From the NCBI RefSeq assembly GCF_043195105.1, contig NZ_JBAFWO010000016.1: a stretch of DNA of 58,756 nucleotides. One strand, written 5' to 3'. Below are positions 34,066 to 42,491 of this stretch, piece after piece. The notes under the pieces are model-generated. The model saw only the letters and a program-made list of their open reading frames with translations, searched no databases and was not told the DNA's origin. A program made the translations under genes and the position numbers. Source of the stretch: NCEH01 sp002257205. Lineage in GTDB: Bacteria; Pseudomonadota; Alphaproteobacteria; Rhizobiales; Xanthobacteraceae. Each line of letters opens with the position of its first letter. The first letter of the stretch is position 1.

Positions 34066-34506
34066 TCAAGTCCGGCTTATTGCGATTTTGCGAGGCCGAT
34101 CAGCGTCGGGGCGAGGGAGCTCGAGCCGAAGCAGCCCGTTCCGGAACGCTGCGGCGGCCTTCTCCCCATCTACGCGGAACGGAAGGACAAGGCTGCGGGC
34201 AAAGGAACCCGCAACGCGCTCTTGGCGATGAACAACGGCGCCTTCGGTGACCGGGTCGGAGGCTCGTTTGCCACGAAGGGTTACTGTGTTCTGATGGACT
34301 GCGATGTCGAGGTCATCGGCAGCGACGCCAGGAATCTCCGCAGTGATCACGGCGCCGTCGGGGCCGGTCCAAATGTTGATCGGGGGAAATTCAGACGTTG
34401 TGGGGGCTCGCAGGTTGTTCATCACGCGATTCACATCTTGTTGCATGAGTCGCATCTGCCGGAATGGATCGAACGTGCGCCCCGCATTTCCTGGATAGGC
34501 GAGCAT
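34066..34506 (-). CDS. Small heat-shock protein Hsp20 (first gene of operon)
   Basis: 146 residues with an alpha-crystallin domain (FPPINIWTGPDGAVITAEIPGVAADDLDIAVHQNTVTLRGKR, VVHRQERVAGSFARSLVLPFRVDGEKAAAAFRNGLLRLELPRPDADRPRKIAI). It opens a three-hsp20 operon with gaps of 12 and 7 bases. The ATG at 34506 has AGGGAG upstream. I do not see a ROSE hairpin or a clear RpoH promoter in the 249 bases upstream. Three different Hsp20 types in one operon may form mixed oligomers. Confidence 0.92.
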   Translation of the reverse strand: MLAYPGNAGRTFDPFRQMRLMQQDVNRVMNNLRAPTTSEFPPINIWTGPDGAVITAEIPGVAADDLDIAVHQNTVTLRGKRASDPVTEGAVVHRQERVAGSFARSLVLPFRVDGEKAAAAFRNGLLRLELPRPDADRPRKIAISRT

Positions 34507-34755
34507 TTGCCAACTCCCTTTACTGACGTTGAAGGGATCGTGGCGACTCTCCGCCAGATTGGCACTGATGACCGTCAGTTATTTCGCGATTTGGCTGCGC
34601 CGGGGCATTACCAAAGGGGACCGCCCATCGGCCTAGACGGGGTTGCCGCTCAAGGTTTGACCGAAAGGGGTAATTGTCCCAGGGTGCAAACAGGGCCGCG
34701 CCGGTGCTTGACTCTCGAGGTTCCCGGTCCGGCCCCAATTGTCGCTAGCCCGGCG

Positions 34756-35079
34756 TTAGCGGCGGACAAGATCGCCCCACGCGGGATCCCATAGGTCTTC
34801 GTGCTCAAGCACGATCACGATCCTACGGAAACCGTAACGCTGAAGCAGGCGCTGCGCCTGAGCGAGTGCAAGGCCTACATCGACCTCCTCGCTCTCGTCC
34901 GGGCCAACGTGCGCGCCTTCTCGTGAATGCGCCATCCATCCGAGGGTGGCCCGGATGGGGGCCTTCCCTTGCCAGTCAAAAATAGTGACGATGATCTCGT
35001 TCCCGGCAGCTGACCCGGGATCATCGAGGAGGGTATATCTGGGTCGCTTCTTCGCAGTCACGTTTGTGTCCAACCTCAT
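34756..35079 (-). CDS. Conserved hypothetical protein
   Basis: 107 residues, no membrane segment. The pattern TLLDDPGSAAGNEIIVTIFDWQGKAPIRATLGWM and LALAQAQRLLQRYGFRRIVIVLEHEDLWDPAWGDLV suggests a small alpha/beta fold. I do not recognise the family. It lies upstream of the hsp20 operon in the same direction, 249 bases away, and may be separate. Confidence 0.6.
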   Translation of the reverse strand: MRLDTNVTAKKRPRYTLLDDPGSAAGNEIIVTIFDWQGKAPIRATLGWMAHSREGAHVGPDESEEVDVGLALAQAQRLLQRYGFRRIVIVLEHEDLWDPAWGDLVRR

Positions 35080-35304
35080 GGTCTCACTTTCGGGTTCACA
35101 CTTCTCGCCGCTCCGTCTGGACAGGCCCTAGCCGCCGCTGCAAATTTAGTCCGTGGAGCGAGCCTGACAACTGCCTGCTGCATCTGATATGGCTAGTTGC
35201 ACTCGGCTGACACGAACCCAACTGTAGCCGAAAACCGATCCTGATTGTAGCAGGCAAGAGCCGATCCGCAGGATCTGTCAGACCCCTGATCGGCGGAGAC
35301 GCGA

Positions 35305-36397
35305 ATGCCTGTGGAGGAAAATCAAAAGCTGGTCCGCGCGCTCGACGACCTCTTTCGCCTATCCGCTCTGCAAGCGGACTGGAAGGACTTAGAGGAGGAC
35401 GCAGTCGTCGAAAGCCTGGCCTCGGTCCTTGTGAAGACCCTCAACGCCGACTTTGTATATATGTCGATAGCGACGCTGCAAGTCGTGGTTGAGCTCGTGT
35501 ATGGGCCCAACGGACGTCTTCCGCCGCCATTCGTTCCGACTGTCCGCAACTCCCTGTTGGCAGCCATCACGGACGGGGGAAAGATCGTCAGCCCAGTCAG
35601 CGGCAACAAGGTGACTGTTCACGCGACGCCAATCGGCAATCACGGCGAGGCGACCGTGATAGTTGCGTCGGACCGGCCCGATTTCCCAACTGAGGTGGAA
35701 ACACTCCTTCAGCGCATGGCGGCAAGCCAAGCCATGTTGGAATTGCGACGGCGCGAAGAAACTGCTCCGAACGCATATCTCGCAAGGCTCATCGCCGCTT
35801 CGTCCGACTTCATCGGCATCGTGAATCTTCAGGGCCGGCCGCTCTTCGTGAACCACGCTGGCCTTGAACACGTCGGCTTGGCTGATTTGCGTGAGGCGTC
35901 CGAACTTCATATTGCCGATTTTCTGGCGCTCGGAGACCGCGATCAGCTGCGTTATGGCGTTTGGCATCGGATTCTCTCCGACGGGCGTTGGACTGGAGTG
36001 CTACGGCTGCTCCATACCAAGTCGAAGGATAACCCGACCTTTCCTGTTCGATTTCTATCGCCTCGATCTTCCTCCGGCTGGACCGGTCGCGATTGGCGTC
36101 GTCGGGAAGGAGGTTGCGAGAACGTCAAAGACGTTGACCGATTCAAAGGAGGGAGGATCCTCTGAGGTCACCGACGAGCGCGACGAGGCGGCAGCTCGTG
36201 TGCAAACGCTAAGCGAGCGTGAGCGGCAGGTGCTCGTCCGGCTCGCGGACGGTCAGGCACACAAGGAGATTGCCCACGAACTCGGCATAAGTATCCGAAC
36301 CGTTGAAGTTCATCGTTCGCGCATGTTGCGGCGGCTAGGAGTGAAAACCGTCGCCGAGGCAATTAAAATCGCGGTTCTCGCTGGCTTAAAGGAGTAG
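35305..36397 (+). pseudogene. GAF/PAS sensor with LuxR-type output, one frameshift
   Basis: The first frame (from ATG 35305) has a GAF-like part (residues 1-150, LRALDDLFRLSALQADWKDLEEDAVVESLA) and a PAS domain (ARLIAASSDFIGIVNLQGRPLFVNHAGLEHVGL). Around 36040-36049 the good reading switches to the next frame (FDFYRLDLPPAGPVAIGVVGKEV). That frame ends with a LuxR helix-turn-helix, LSERERQVLVRLADGQAHKEIAHELGISIRTVEVHRSRMLRRLGVKTVAEAIKIAV. Joined, this is one sensor-regulator of about 364 residues. The shift equals one extra or two missing bases. It may be broken or a sequencing error. Confidence 0.8.
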
Positions 36398-36916
36398 TGC
36401 CAAGTGATGCTTCACATCTAAGTGCTGACAAACCCGTCGCGCAAGGATAGCTGTGGCTCCCGCCGAGCAACAAGCTGCCACGTCGACCACTCTCCGAGCG
36501 AGCCATTTCCTTATGCGAGAATTCCCATAAGGTGAATCCACAAATAGCTCCTTACCCGCGCGTTTTTCTATCGTCACCACGGTCGTCCAATTGCTTGGAC
36601 GGTGCCGTTGTGAAGGGGTGTCGATGGAACGTTCAACGCGGTTTGACGGCTCGGACTGCGAGCCACGGATCAACAAGAGTCCGAGAGACCTAAACTCTAT
36701 CGCCATCCTCAGGACGTTCCAGCGCGATCAGGACATCTTCGAACACCACCATCGCTGTGACTGGTGGTATCGCATCGTTTCTGGAGCGACACGCAAATAC
36801 CGTATCCGCAGCGATGGACGACGGCAAATTGCGGACATTCGTAAGCGGTGCCCTTACCCCACCTTTCGCGGGCGAGGTTGAGGGGGTGATGTTCCGAGCC
36901 TGGAGGGCTTGGGCAT

Positions 36917-37357
36917 ATGACGATTTCAGAGCTTACGCTTAAATCGAGCGCCGAGGAGCCGGTCCGGCGGTTCGAGGTTTTCACTGGAGCGGGGCGCCGC
37001 CGGGAGTGGGCTGCCGAGGACAAGGCGCGGATTGTCGCCGAGAGCCTCGATCCTGGAGCCACGGTGAGTGCCGTGGCGCGGCGCCATGCCTTGTCGCCGC
37101 AGCAGTTGTTCACGTGGCGCCGTGAGGCGCGCAAGGCGAGCGAGACGGTCCCGGCGTTCGTGCCGGCTGTGGTCACGCCGGAGATTGCTCCGGCATCGGA
37201 GCCTTCGGCCACATGCTCACGGCCGAAGCGGCGTGGCCGGCAACGCCGGGCGGCGGCGATCGAGGTCGACGTCGCAGGGGTCAGGGTGACGATCGAGAAC
37301 GGGGCCTCGCCGGCCACCATCGCGGCGGTGATCGGTGCGCTGAAGGGTAGATCATGA
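36917..37357 (+). CDS. tnpA: IS66 TnpA (OrfA)
   Basis: 146 residues with a helix-turn-helix of the transposase 8 type: REWAAEDKARIVAESLDPGATVSAVARRHALSPQQLFTWRREARKA, and a C-terminal AGVRVTIENGASPATIAAVIGALKGRS. It is the first of three IS66 genes and overlaps tnpB by four bases (ATGA). It probably binds the element's ends. Confidence 0.93.
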   Translation: MTISELTLKSSAEEPVRRFEVFTGAGRRREWAAEDKARIVAESLDPGATVSAVARRHALSPQQLFTWRREARKASETVPAFVPAVVTPEIAPASEPSATCSRPKRRGRQRRAAAIEVDVAGVRVTIENGASPATIAAVIGALKGRS

Positions 37358-37710
37358 TCGGCCCGAGCGGCGCGGTCCGCGTCATGGTGGCCACAAAGCC
37401 GGTCGACTTCCGCAAAGGGGCGGAGGGCCTCGCCGCCTTGGTGCGTGAGACCATGGGCGCCGATCCATTCTCCGGCACGGTGTACGTGTTCCGGGCCAAG
37501 CGGGCGGACCGGGTGAAGCTGGTGTTCTGGGACGGCACCGGGGTCGTTCTGGTGGCGAAGCGGCTGGAGGATGGGGAGTTCCGCTGGCCGAAGATCGCGG
37601 ACGGCACCCTGCAGCTGACGTCGGCCCAGCTCCAGGCCTTGCTCGAGGGCCTCGACTGGCGGCGGGTACACGAGGCGCAGCGCACGACGACACCGGTCGC
37701 CGCCAGTTGA
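37354..37710 (+). CDS. tnpB: IS66 TnpB (OrfB)
   Basis: 118 residues with the IS66 OrfB signature VMVATKPVDFRKGAEGLAALV, FSGTVYVFRAKRADRVKLVFWDGTGVVLVAKRLEDGEFRWP. The protein is needed for IS66 transposition, by an unclear mechanism. It is coupled to tnpA by an ATGA overlap and precedes tnpC by 42 bases. Confidence 0.95.
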   Translation: MIGPSGAVRVMVATKPVDFRKGAEGLAALVRETMGADPFSGTVYVFRAKRADRVKLVFWDGTGVVLVAKRLEDGEFRWPKIADGTLQLTSAQLQALLEGLDWRRVHEAQRTTTPVAAS

Positions 37711-37752
37711 AGAGGCTCGCCGGCGCCCGGCGAATATGATTCACTTCCGGTC

Positions 37753-39285
37753 ATGGCTTCGCTCTCCACCGAGCTTCCCCGTGATCCCGAGACGCTCCAG
37801 GCGATGCTGATCGCGCGGGACGCGGAGATCGAGCGCCTGCGCCAGATCATCAAGCAGCTGCAGCGTCACCGCTTCGGACGGCGGGCGGAGAGCCTGCCTG
37901 AGGACCAGTTGCTGCTGGCGCTGGAAGAGGCCGAGCAGGTCGAGGCCGCCGGCTTCGCTGCATCCGAGGAGCAGGCGCCGGCCGAGAAGGCCGGACGGGT
38001 CGCGAAGCGCCGTGCGAACCGCGGGGCGCTGCCCGCCCATCTGCCGCGGATCGAGACCGTGGTCGATATCGGGAGCGACATCTGCCCGTGCTGTTCCGGC
38101 AAGCTGCACCGCATCGGCGAGGACGTGGCCGAGCGGCTCGACATGGTGCCCGCCCAGTTCCGTGTCCTGGTGGTGCGCCGGCCGAAATATGCCTGCCGCT
38201 CCTGCGCCGACGTGGTGGTGCAGGCCCCCGCGCCGGCGCGGCTGATCGAGGGCGGCCTGCCGACCGAGGCAACCGTCGCCCATGTACTCGTGTCGAAATA
38301 CGCCGACCATCTGCCTTTGTATCGCCAGGCCCAGATCTATGCACGACAGGGCATCGCGCTCGACCGCTCGACGCTGGCGGACTGGGTTGGGCGCGCGGCC
38401 TTCCTGCTGCGGCCCGTGCATGACCGGCTGCTGGCGGGGCTGAAGACCTCGCCCAAGCTGTTTGCCGACGAGACCACGGCGCCGGTACTGGATCCCGGCC
38501 GCGGCCGGACCAAGACCGGGCAGCTCTTCGCCTATGCCCGAGACGACCGGCCCTGGGGCGGCGCCGATCCGCCTGCCGTCGCTTATGTCTATGCCCCTGA
38601 CCGCAAGGGCGAGCGGCCCGTCGCCCACCTCGACGGCTTCAGAGGCATCCTGCAGGTCGATGGTTACGGCGGCTACAAGGCGCTGGCCGGACGCAACGCC
38701 GTGAACCTGGCGTTCTGCTGGGCGCATGTTCGGCGGCGCTTCTACGAGCTCGCCCAGGCTGGCCCCGCGCCGATCGCCAGTGAAGCCCTGCAACGCATCG
38801 CCGAACTCTACCACGTCGAGGCTGCGATCCGGGGCCGGACCCCGGATGAGCGCCGGGCCACGCGCCAGGAGAAGAGCAAGCCGATCATCGACGCCCTCGA
38901 GCCATGGCTGCGCGCGAAGCTGGCGTTGATCAGCCAGAAGACCAAGCTCGCCGAGGCGATCCGCTACGCGCTCTCGCGCTGGGAAGGGCTGACCCTGTTC
39001 CTCGACGGCGGCCGCATCGAGTTGGACAACAATATCGTCGAGCGCTCCATCCGGCCCCTCGCCCTGACCCGGAAGAATGCCCTCTTCGCCGGCTCCGACA
39101 GCGGCGCCGAACACTGGGCCGTCATCGCCTCGCTGGTCGAGACCTGCAAGCTCAACGGCATCGATCCCCAGGCCTACCTCGCCGACGTCATCGCCCGCAT
39201 CGTCAACGGTCACCCCAACAGCCGCATCGACGAACTCTTGCCATGGGCCTACCCGGCGCAGCCGGTCCTCAGCAACGTGGCCTGA
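37753..39285 (+). CDS. tnpC: IS66 TnpC transposase (DDE)
   Basis: 510 residues. It has an N-terminal coiled region (LIARDAEIERLRQIIKQLQRHRFGRRAE), a Cys4 zinc finger (CPCCSG and CRSC), and the DDE catalytic region with KLFADETT, LQVDGYGGYKAL, FCWAHVRRRFYE and RIELDNNIVERSIRPLALTRKN. It is the transposase of the element and appears intact. The stop lies 13 bases before the right end of the IS. Confidence 0.96.
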   Translation: MASLSTELPRDPETLQAMLIARDAEIERLRQIIKQLQRHRFGRRAESLPEDQLLLALEEAEQVEAAGFAASEEQAPAEKAGRVAKRRANRGALPAHLPRIETVVDIGSDICPCCSGKLHRIGEDVAERLDMVPAQFRVLVVRRPKYACRSCADVVVQAPAPARLIEGGLPTEATVAHVLVSKYADHLPLYRQAQIYARQGIALDRSTLADWVGRAAFLLRPVHDRLLAGLKTSPKLFADETTAPVLDPGRGRTKTGQLFAYARDDRPWGGADPPAVAYVYAPDRKGERPVAHLDGFRGILQVDGYGGYKALAGRNAVNLAFCWAHVRRRFYELAQAGPAPIASEALQRIAELYHVEAAIRGRTPDERRATRQEKSKPIIDALEPWLRAKLALISQKTKLAEAIRYALSRWEGLTLFLDGGRIELDNNIVERSIRPLALTRKNALFAGSDSGAEHWAVIASLVETCKLNGIDPQAYLADVIARIVNGHPNSRIDELLPWAYPAQPVLSNVA

Positions 39286-39764
39286 CGACGACGCTTACGG
39301 ACATTCACCTCCCAGGTGACTTCTTTGGATTCTCGTCATCCGACTCGCACACGTCCTCGGTGCAAGCAATAGTGGAGGGAACAATAGTTGCCTGTTATCC
39401 GCGATCGGCAATTGAGGCTCTCGCGGACTCTGATCCGGCGACTGCCAAGCTCATCCGACTGGGAACCTTCGCGGCAATTGAGAGGCTGGAGCAGCAGACT
39501 TTCGTAGTGAGCACCATGTCGGCTCCTGAACGAGTACGAGCTTTCCTGGTCCATTTTAGAGACAGGATCGGCCGATCTGGCGAAAGCGATATAGCACTAC
39601 CCATTACGCGCTACGATATCGCCGATCTGCTCGGGCTCTCGACCGAGACAGTCTGTCGAGCGTTTACGGATCTCCGCGAGCGGGGCGCAATTTCTCTGGA
39701 AGGTCCCCGAAACGTCACGATCATTCGGCCTTAGTGACCGGTCAAGTTACGGGACCTCTCTTCT

Positions 39765-41579
39765 CTATTCTTGATGAGGACGCAGCTCAGGGGCGCCATG
39801 CATATCCGCACCGGAGTCTTCAACAATTGCGCTTTCCGCCTCCTGCAGTTGGTCGACTGTAGTTGAGGTTGCCGCCGGCGCGACGCCCAAGCCGCTGAGC
39901 GTTGCCTCTGCCATTGCCGAACCCACGTTGTATTCGGCTGAAATTGCGCGGGTCGCACCGCGTTCTTGAAGATACGTGCGGTCAGCATCGCCGTGAGCCC
40001 GCACGAGAACTTCGGCGAGCGCATCTATCTCACGAGCGCGCTCGAGCACGCGCCGCGCTTCGTAGCCATCTGGAACGGCAATGACGATGAGTCGCGCACG
40101 CTTCGCACCCGCATCCTCAAGGACGCCCGGGGCCGCAGCATCGCCGTGCCTCACCGCCGCGCCCTCCTCACGAGCCTTTTCGGCACGTCGCCGATCTCGC
40201 TCAATTATAACATACGGCGTTCCCGCCTTGCGCAGCGCCGCGACGATTGTGCGTCCGACTCGGCCGGCCCCCACGACAATAACGTGGTCCGCTTGCGCCG
40301 TGGGACGATGTTCCACATGCAGACCGAACAAGGGATCGAAGAGACGACCCTCGCCACCTCCCGGCGTGGGTGCGGTCAGCAAAGGCGCCATGAGCTTCGC
40401 AGCCGCAAATGCAAATGGATTGACAGTGATCGAGAGCAACGCTCCGGCGAGGATCAGATCACGGCCCTCCATCGGCATAAGCCCTAGGGACACCCCGAAA
40501 TCGGCGAGTATAAAAGAAAATTCCCCAATCTGGGCTAGCGCCGCGGATACGACCAAAGCGGTCGACATCGGATAGCCTAGTGCGAGCACGATCCCTGTAG
40601 CGGTAAGAGCTTTGCCGAGCACAATCACTAGGACGACTGCGATCACCGACAGCGTATCATTCACAAGGATTGAGGGGTCAAAGAGCATCCCGACCGAAAC
40701 GAAGAATAGCACCGCGAACGCATCTTGCAGCGGCAGCGACTCGGTAGCGGCCCGGTGACTGAGCTCGGACTCGCTGAGCACCACCCCCGCGAAGAATGCG
40801 CCAAGTGCAAAAGAGACGCCGAACAGCGCCGCCGACCCGTACGCGATCCCCAGTGCTATCGCCAGCACCGCCAACGTAAAGAGTTCCCTCGATCCTGAGC
40901 GCGCTGCCTGCCTGAGCAGCCACGGTACGGCACGCCTCCCGAAGACCAACACGACCGCAACGAAGGCGCCGACCTTGATCAGCGTGAGTCCAAGCGCGAG
41001 CCCAACACCTGCCGTCCCGGCGCCGATCGGCGCTGCCGGGGCGTCGGCGCCGATCGGTGCCGCGAACGCGGGGAGCACTACCAAGGCCAACACCATGGCA
41101 ATGTCCTCGACTACCAGCCAACCGACGGCGATCCTGCCGTTGGGGGAGTCCAGCAGACTTACTTCATCCAGCGCGCGCAGCAGAACCACCGTGCTTGCCA
41201 CTGAAAGGGCGAGGCCAAACACCAGGCCCGCACTCCAATTCCAGCCCCATGCCCTCGATACGAGGGTTCCAATGAGAGTTGCGGTCACGATCTGGATCAT
41301 CGCGCCTGGCACAGCGATCCGACGCACGACGAGGAGATCGTTGAGGGAGAAATGCAGCCCCACGCCGAACATCAGCAGGATGACGCCCAGTTCAGACATC
41401 TGGCGCGCCAACTCGACATTGCCCACAATGCCGGGTGTATTCGGACCAATCGCGACTCCGGCAAACAAATAGCCGATTAGAGCCGGCAGGCGCAAGAATC
41501 GCGCGGCCAGCCCGAAGCCGAAGGCAAGCACGACTCCGAGCGCCAGCATTGTGATAAGTTCTGTTTGGTGCTGCGGCAT
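39765..41579 (-). CDS. KefB/YbaL-type monovalent cation:proton antiporter (CPA2)
   Basis: 604 residues. About twelve membrane segments (ALIGYLFAGVAIGPNTPGIVG, LSVASTVVLLRAL, GWLVVEDIAMVLALVVLPA) are followed by a C-terminal RCK/TrkA-N domain (DHVIVVGAGRVGRTIVAALRKAGTPYVIIERD, about residues 440-570). The start ATG 41579 was chosen because the first transmembrane helix follows directly. The family exchanges K+ (or Na+) for protons and protects against electrophiles. A KefB homologue is one of the standard members of the transmissible stress-tolerance loci that the rest of this region resembles. Confidence 0.93.
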   Translation of the reverse strand: MPQHQTELITMLALGVVLAFGFGLAARFLRLPALIGYLFAGVAIGPNTPGIVGNVELARQMSELGVILLMFGVGLHFSLNDLLVVRRIAVPGAMIQIVTATLIGTLVSRAWGWNWSAGLVFGLALSVASTVVLLRALDEVSLLDSPNGRIAVGWLVVEDIAMVLALVVLPAFAAPIGADAPAAPIGAGTAGVGLALGLTLIKVGAFVAVVLVFGRRAVPWLLRQAARSGSRELFTLAVLAIALGIAYGSAALFGVSFALGAFFAGVVLSESELSHRAATESLPLQDAFAVLFFVSVGMLFDPSILVNDTLSVIAVVLVIVLGKALTATGIVLALGYPMSTALVVSAALAQIGEFSFILADFGVSLGLMPMEGRDLILAGALLSITVNPFAFAAAKLMAPLLTAPTPGGGEGRLFDPLFGLHVEHRPTAQADHVIVVGAGRVGRTIVAALRKAGTPYVIIERDRRRAEKAREEGAAVRHGDAAAPGVLEDAGAKRARLIVIAVPDGYEARRVLERAREIDALAEVLVRAHGDADRTYLQERGATRAISAEYNVGSAMAEATLSGLGVAPAATSTTVDQLQEAESAIVEDSGADMHGAPELRPHQE

Positions 41580-42042
41580 GGTTCCGGTCGAGGTCGGTTG
41601 GCAACGAAAAAAAGATAAGCATTCTCGCACGAGACTGCACTGACGATCGACAGCGTTATCGCCCGCTCGCGGCTTCCTGATTGATCTCGGCCCTCGTGAG
41701 TCACGACATTTAGAGGCTGCCGGCGCCATCAACCTTGCCCTCTAAACTCGCCCGCAGCCGGGTCAGGGGCTGGCCGGGTGACCAGCCATCAGACATCGCT
41801 CTCCGCGCCCGAAGCGTCGCAATCCCTCGCGTAGGTGCTCAAGCGGTGGCTTGCTTCATCAGGTGTCCCTTGCGGCCCACCTTGGCCCCCCGCGGGGGGC
41901 CGGCGTCGCGGCATCGCAAAAGCGTCCGCGTCTCTGGGACGGGGGGAACCAAGTAGAAATGACGACCGATAAATAGCCGAAATGGCTAGGACTACTATGT
42001 CGGTGATTTAGACCCATGACCGTGCCGAGTGGAGGACGTGCA
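41580..42042. other. Gap between kefB-like gene and receiver gene, with an 18-bp palindrome
   Basis: No gene is visible in 463 bases. At 41884-41901 lies a perfect palindrome GGCCCCCCGCGGGGGGCC without a T-run on either side, so it is not a typical terminator. Near 41943 a GGGGGAAC sequence resembles an EcfG-type -35 (GGAAC), but the -10 is weak. Both flanking genes point away from the gap. Confidence 0.35.
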
Positions 42043-42491
42043 ATGAAACCGTTGCGCATCCTGGTTGTCGAAGACGACTGGCTTGTCGCGTTGGATCTCA
42101 AGCATATGCTCGAGCGACGCGGGCGCGAGGTTGTAGGGACGGCCGCAGACGCAACCGAGGCCCTCGCAGCGGCGCTGCGAACTTCGCCCGACTTGGCGCT
42201 CGTTGATGTCAATTTTCGTGACGGACCTTCGGGTGCGAGTATTTCAGCGGCGGTTGTTAGGGAGACGAAAACGCCTGTGATTTTGTGACCGCCAATCCGG
42301 AGGCCCTCCCGGGGGATTTTGCGTGCGCATTGGGCGCCATTGAGAAGCCATGGGGGCCGGAGGTCATCGACGAAGTTCTCCATTTTATAGGCCGATACCG
42401 AACCGACCCTATGACGCCACCTCCGTCACGAATGATCTTGCCGGCCTCACTGCGCGGTCCTTCTCGCTTCGCGCGTGCGACCGCCGCTTAG
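42043..42491 (+). pseudogene. Stand-alone response-regulator receiver domain, one frameshift
   Basis: From ATG 42043 (after GGAGGACGTG) the frame gives PLRILVVEDDWLVALDLKHMLERRGREVVGTAADATEALAAAL and the phosphoacceptor strand DLALVDVNF. It then stops after KTPVIL at 42288. In the neighbouring frame the fold continues as VTANPEALPGDF and IEKPWGPEVIDEVLHFIGRY, which carries the conserved Thr/Ala and Lys. One extra T in the TTTT run near 42280-42284 restores a normal receiver of about 149 residues. The gene is convergent with ftsH and overlaps its end by four bases. Confidence 0.82.

Larger units (their letters stand above)
36841..39298 (+). mobile_element. IS66-family insertion sequence, complete
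   Basis: 2458 bp, bounded by GTAAGCG at the left and CGCTTAC at the right as terminal inverted repeats, with an 8-bp target duplication GGACATTC (36833-36840 and 39299-39306). Both match IS66 rules. It carries the three usual genes tnpA, tnpB and tnpC, all intact, so it could still be active. It sits within a Crp/Fnr-type gene. Confidence 0.95.
36624..39734 (+). pseudogene. Crp/Fnr-family regulator split by IS66 insertion
   Basis: The left part (ATG 36624 after GAAGGGG) reads SIAILRTFQRDQDIFEHHHRCDWWYRIVSGATRKYRIRSDGRRQIADI, a cyclic-nucleotide-binding-like domain. The right part, after the insertion, continues in frame as HLPGDFFGF, and ends with the helix-turn-helix ITRYDIADLLGLSTETVCRAFTDLRERGAISLE. 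Removing 36841-39306 (IS plus one target copy) restores a protein of about 214 residues. The right half is free of stops, so the insertion is recent or the sequence is under no decay yet. Such regulators (FixK/Fnr type) respond to oxygen or other signals; no Cys cluster for an iron-sulfur centre is seen. Confidence 0.9.

Noticed and set aside
41940..41975. EcfG-type general stress promoter (GGAAC) upstream of the receiver gene
   Set aside because: The -35 is present but the -10 (CGAT) does not match CGTT, and no PhyR or NepR gene is nearby.
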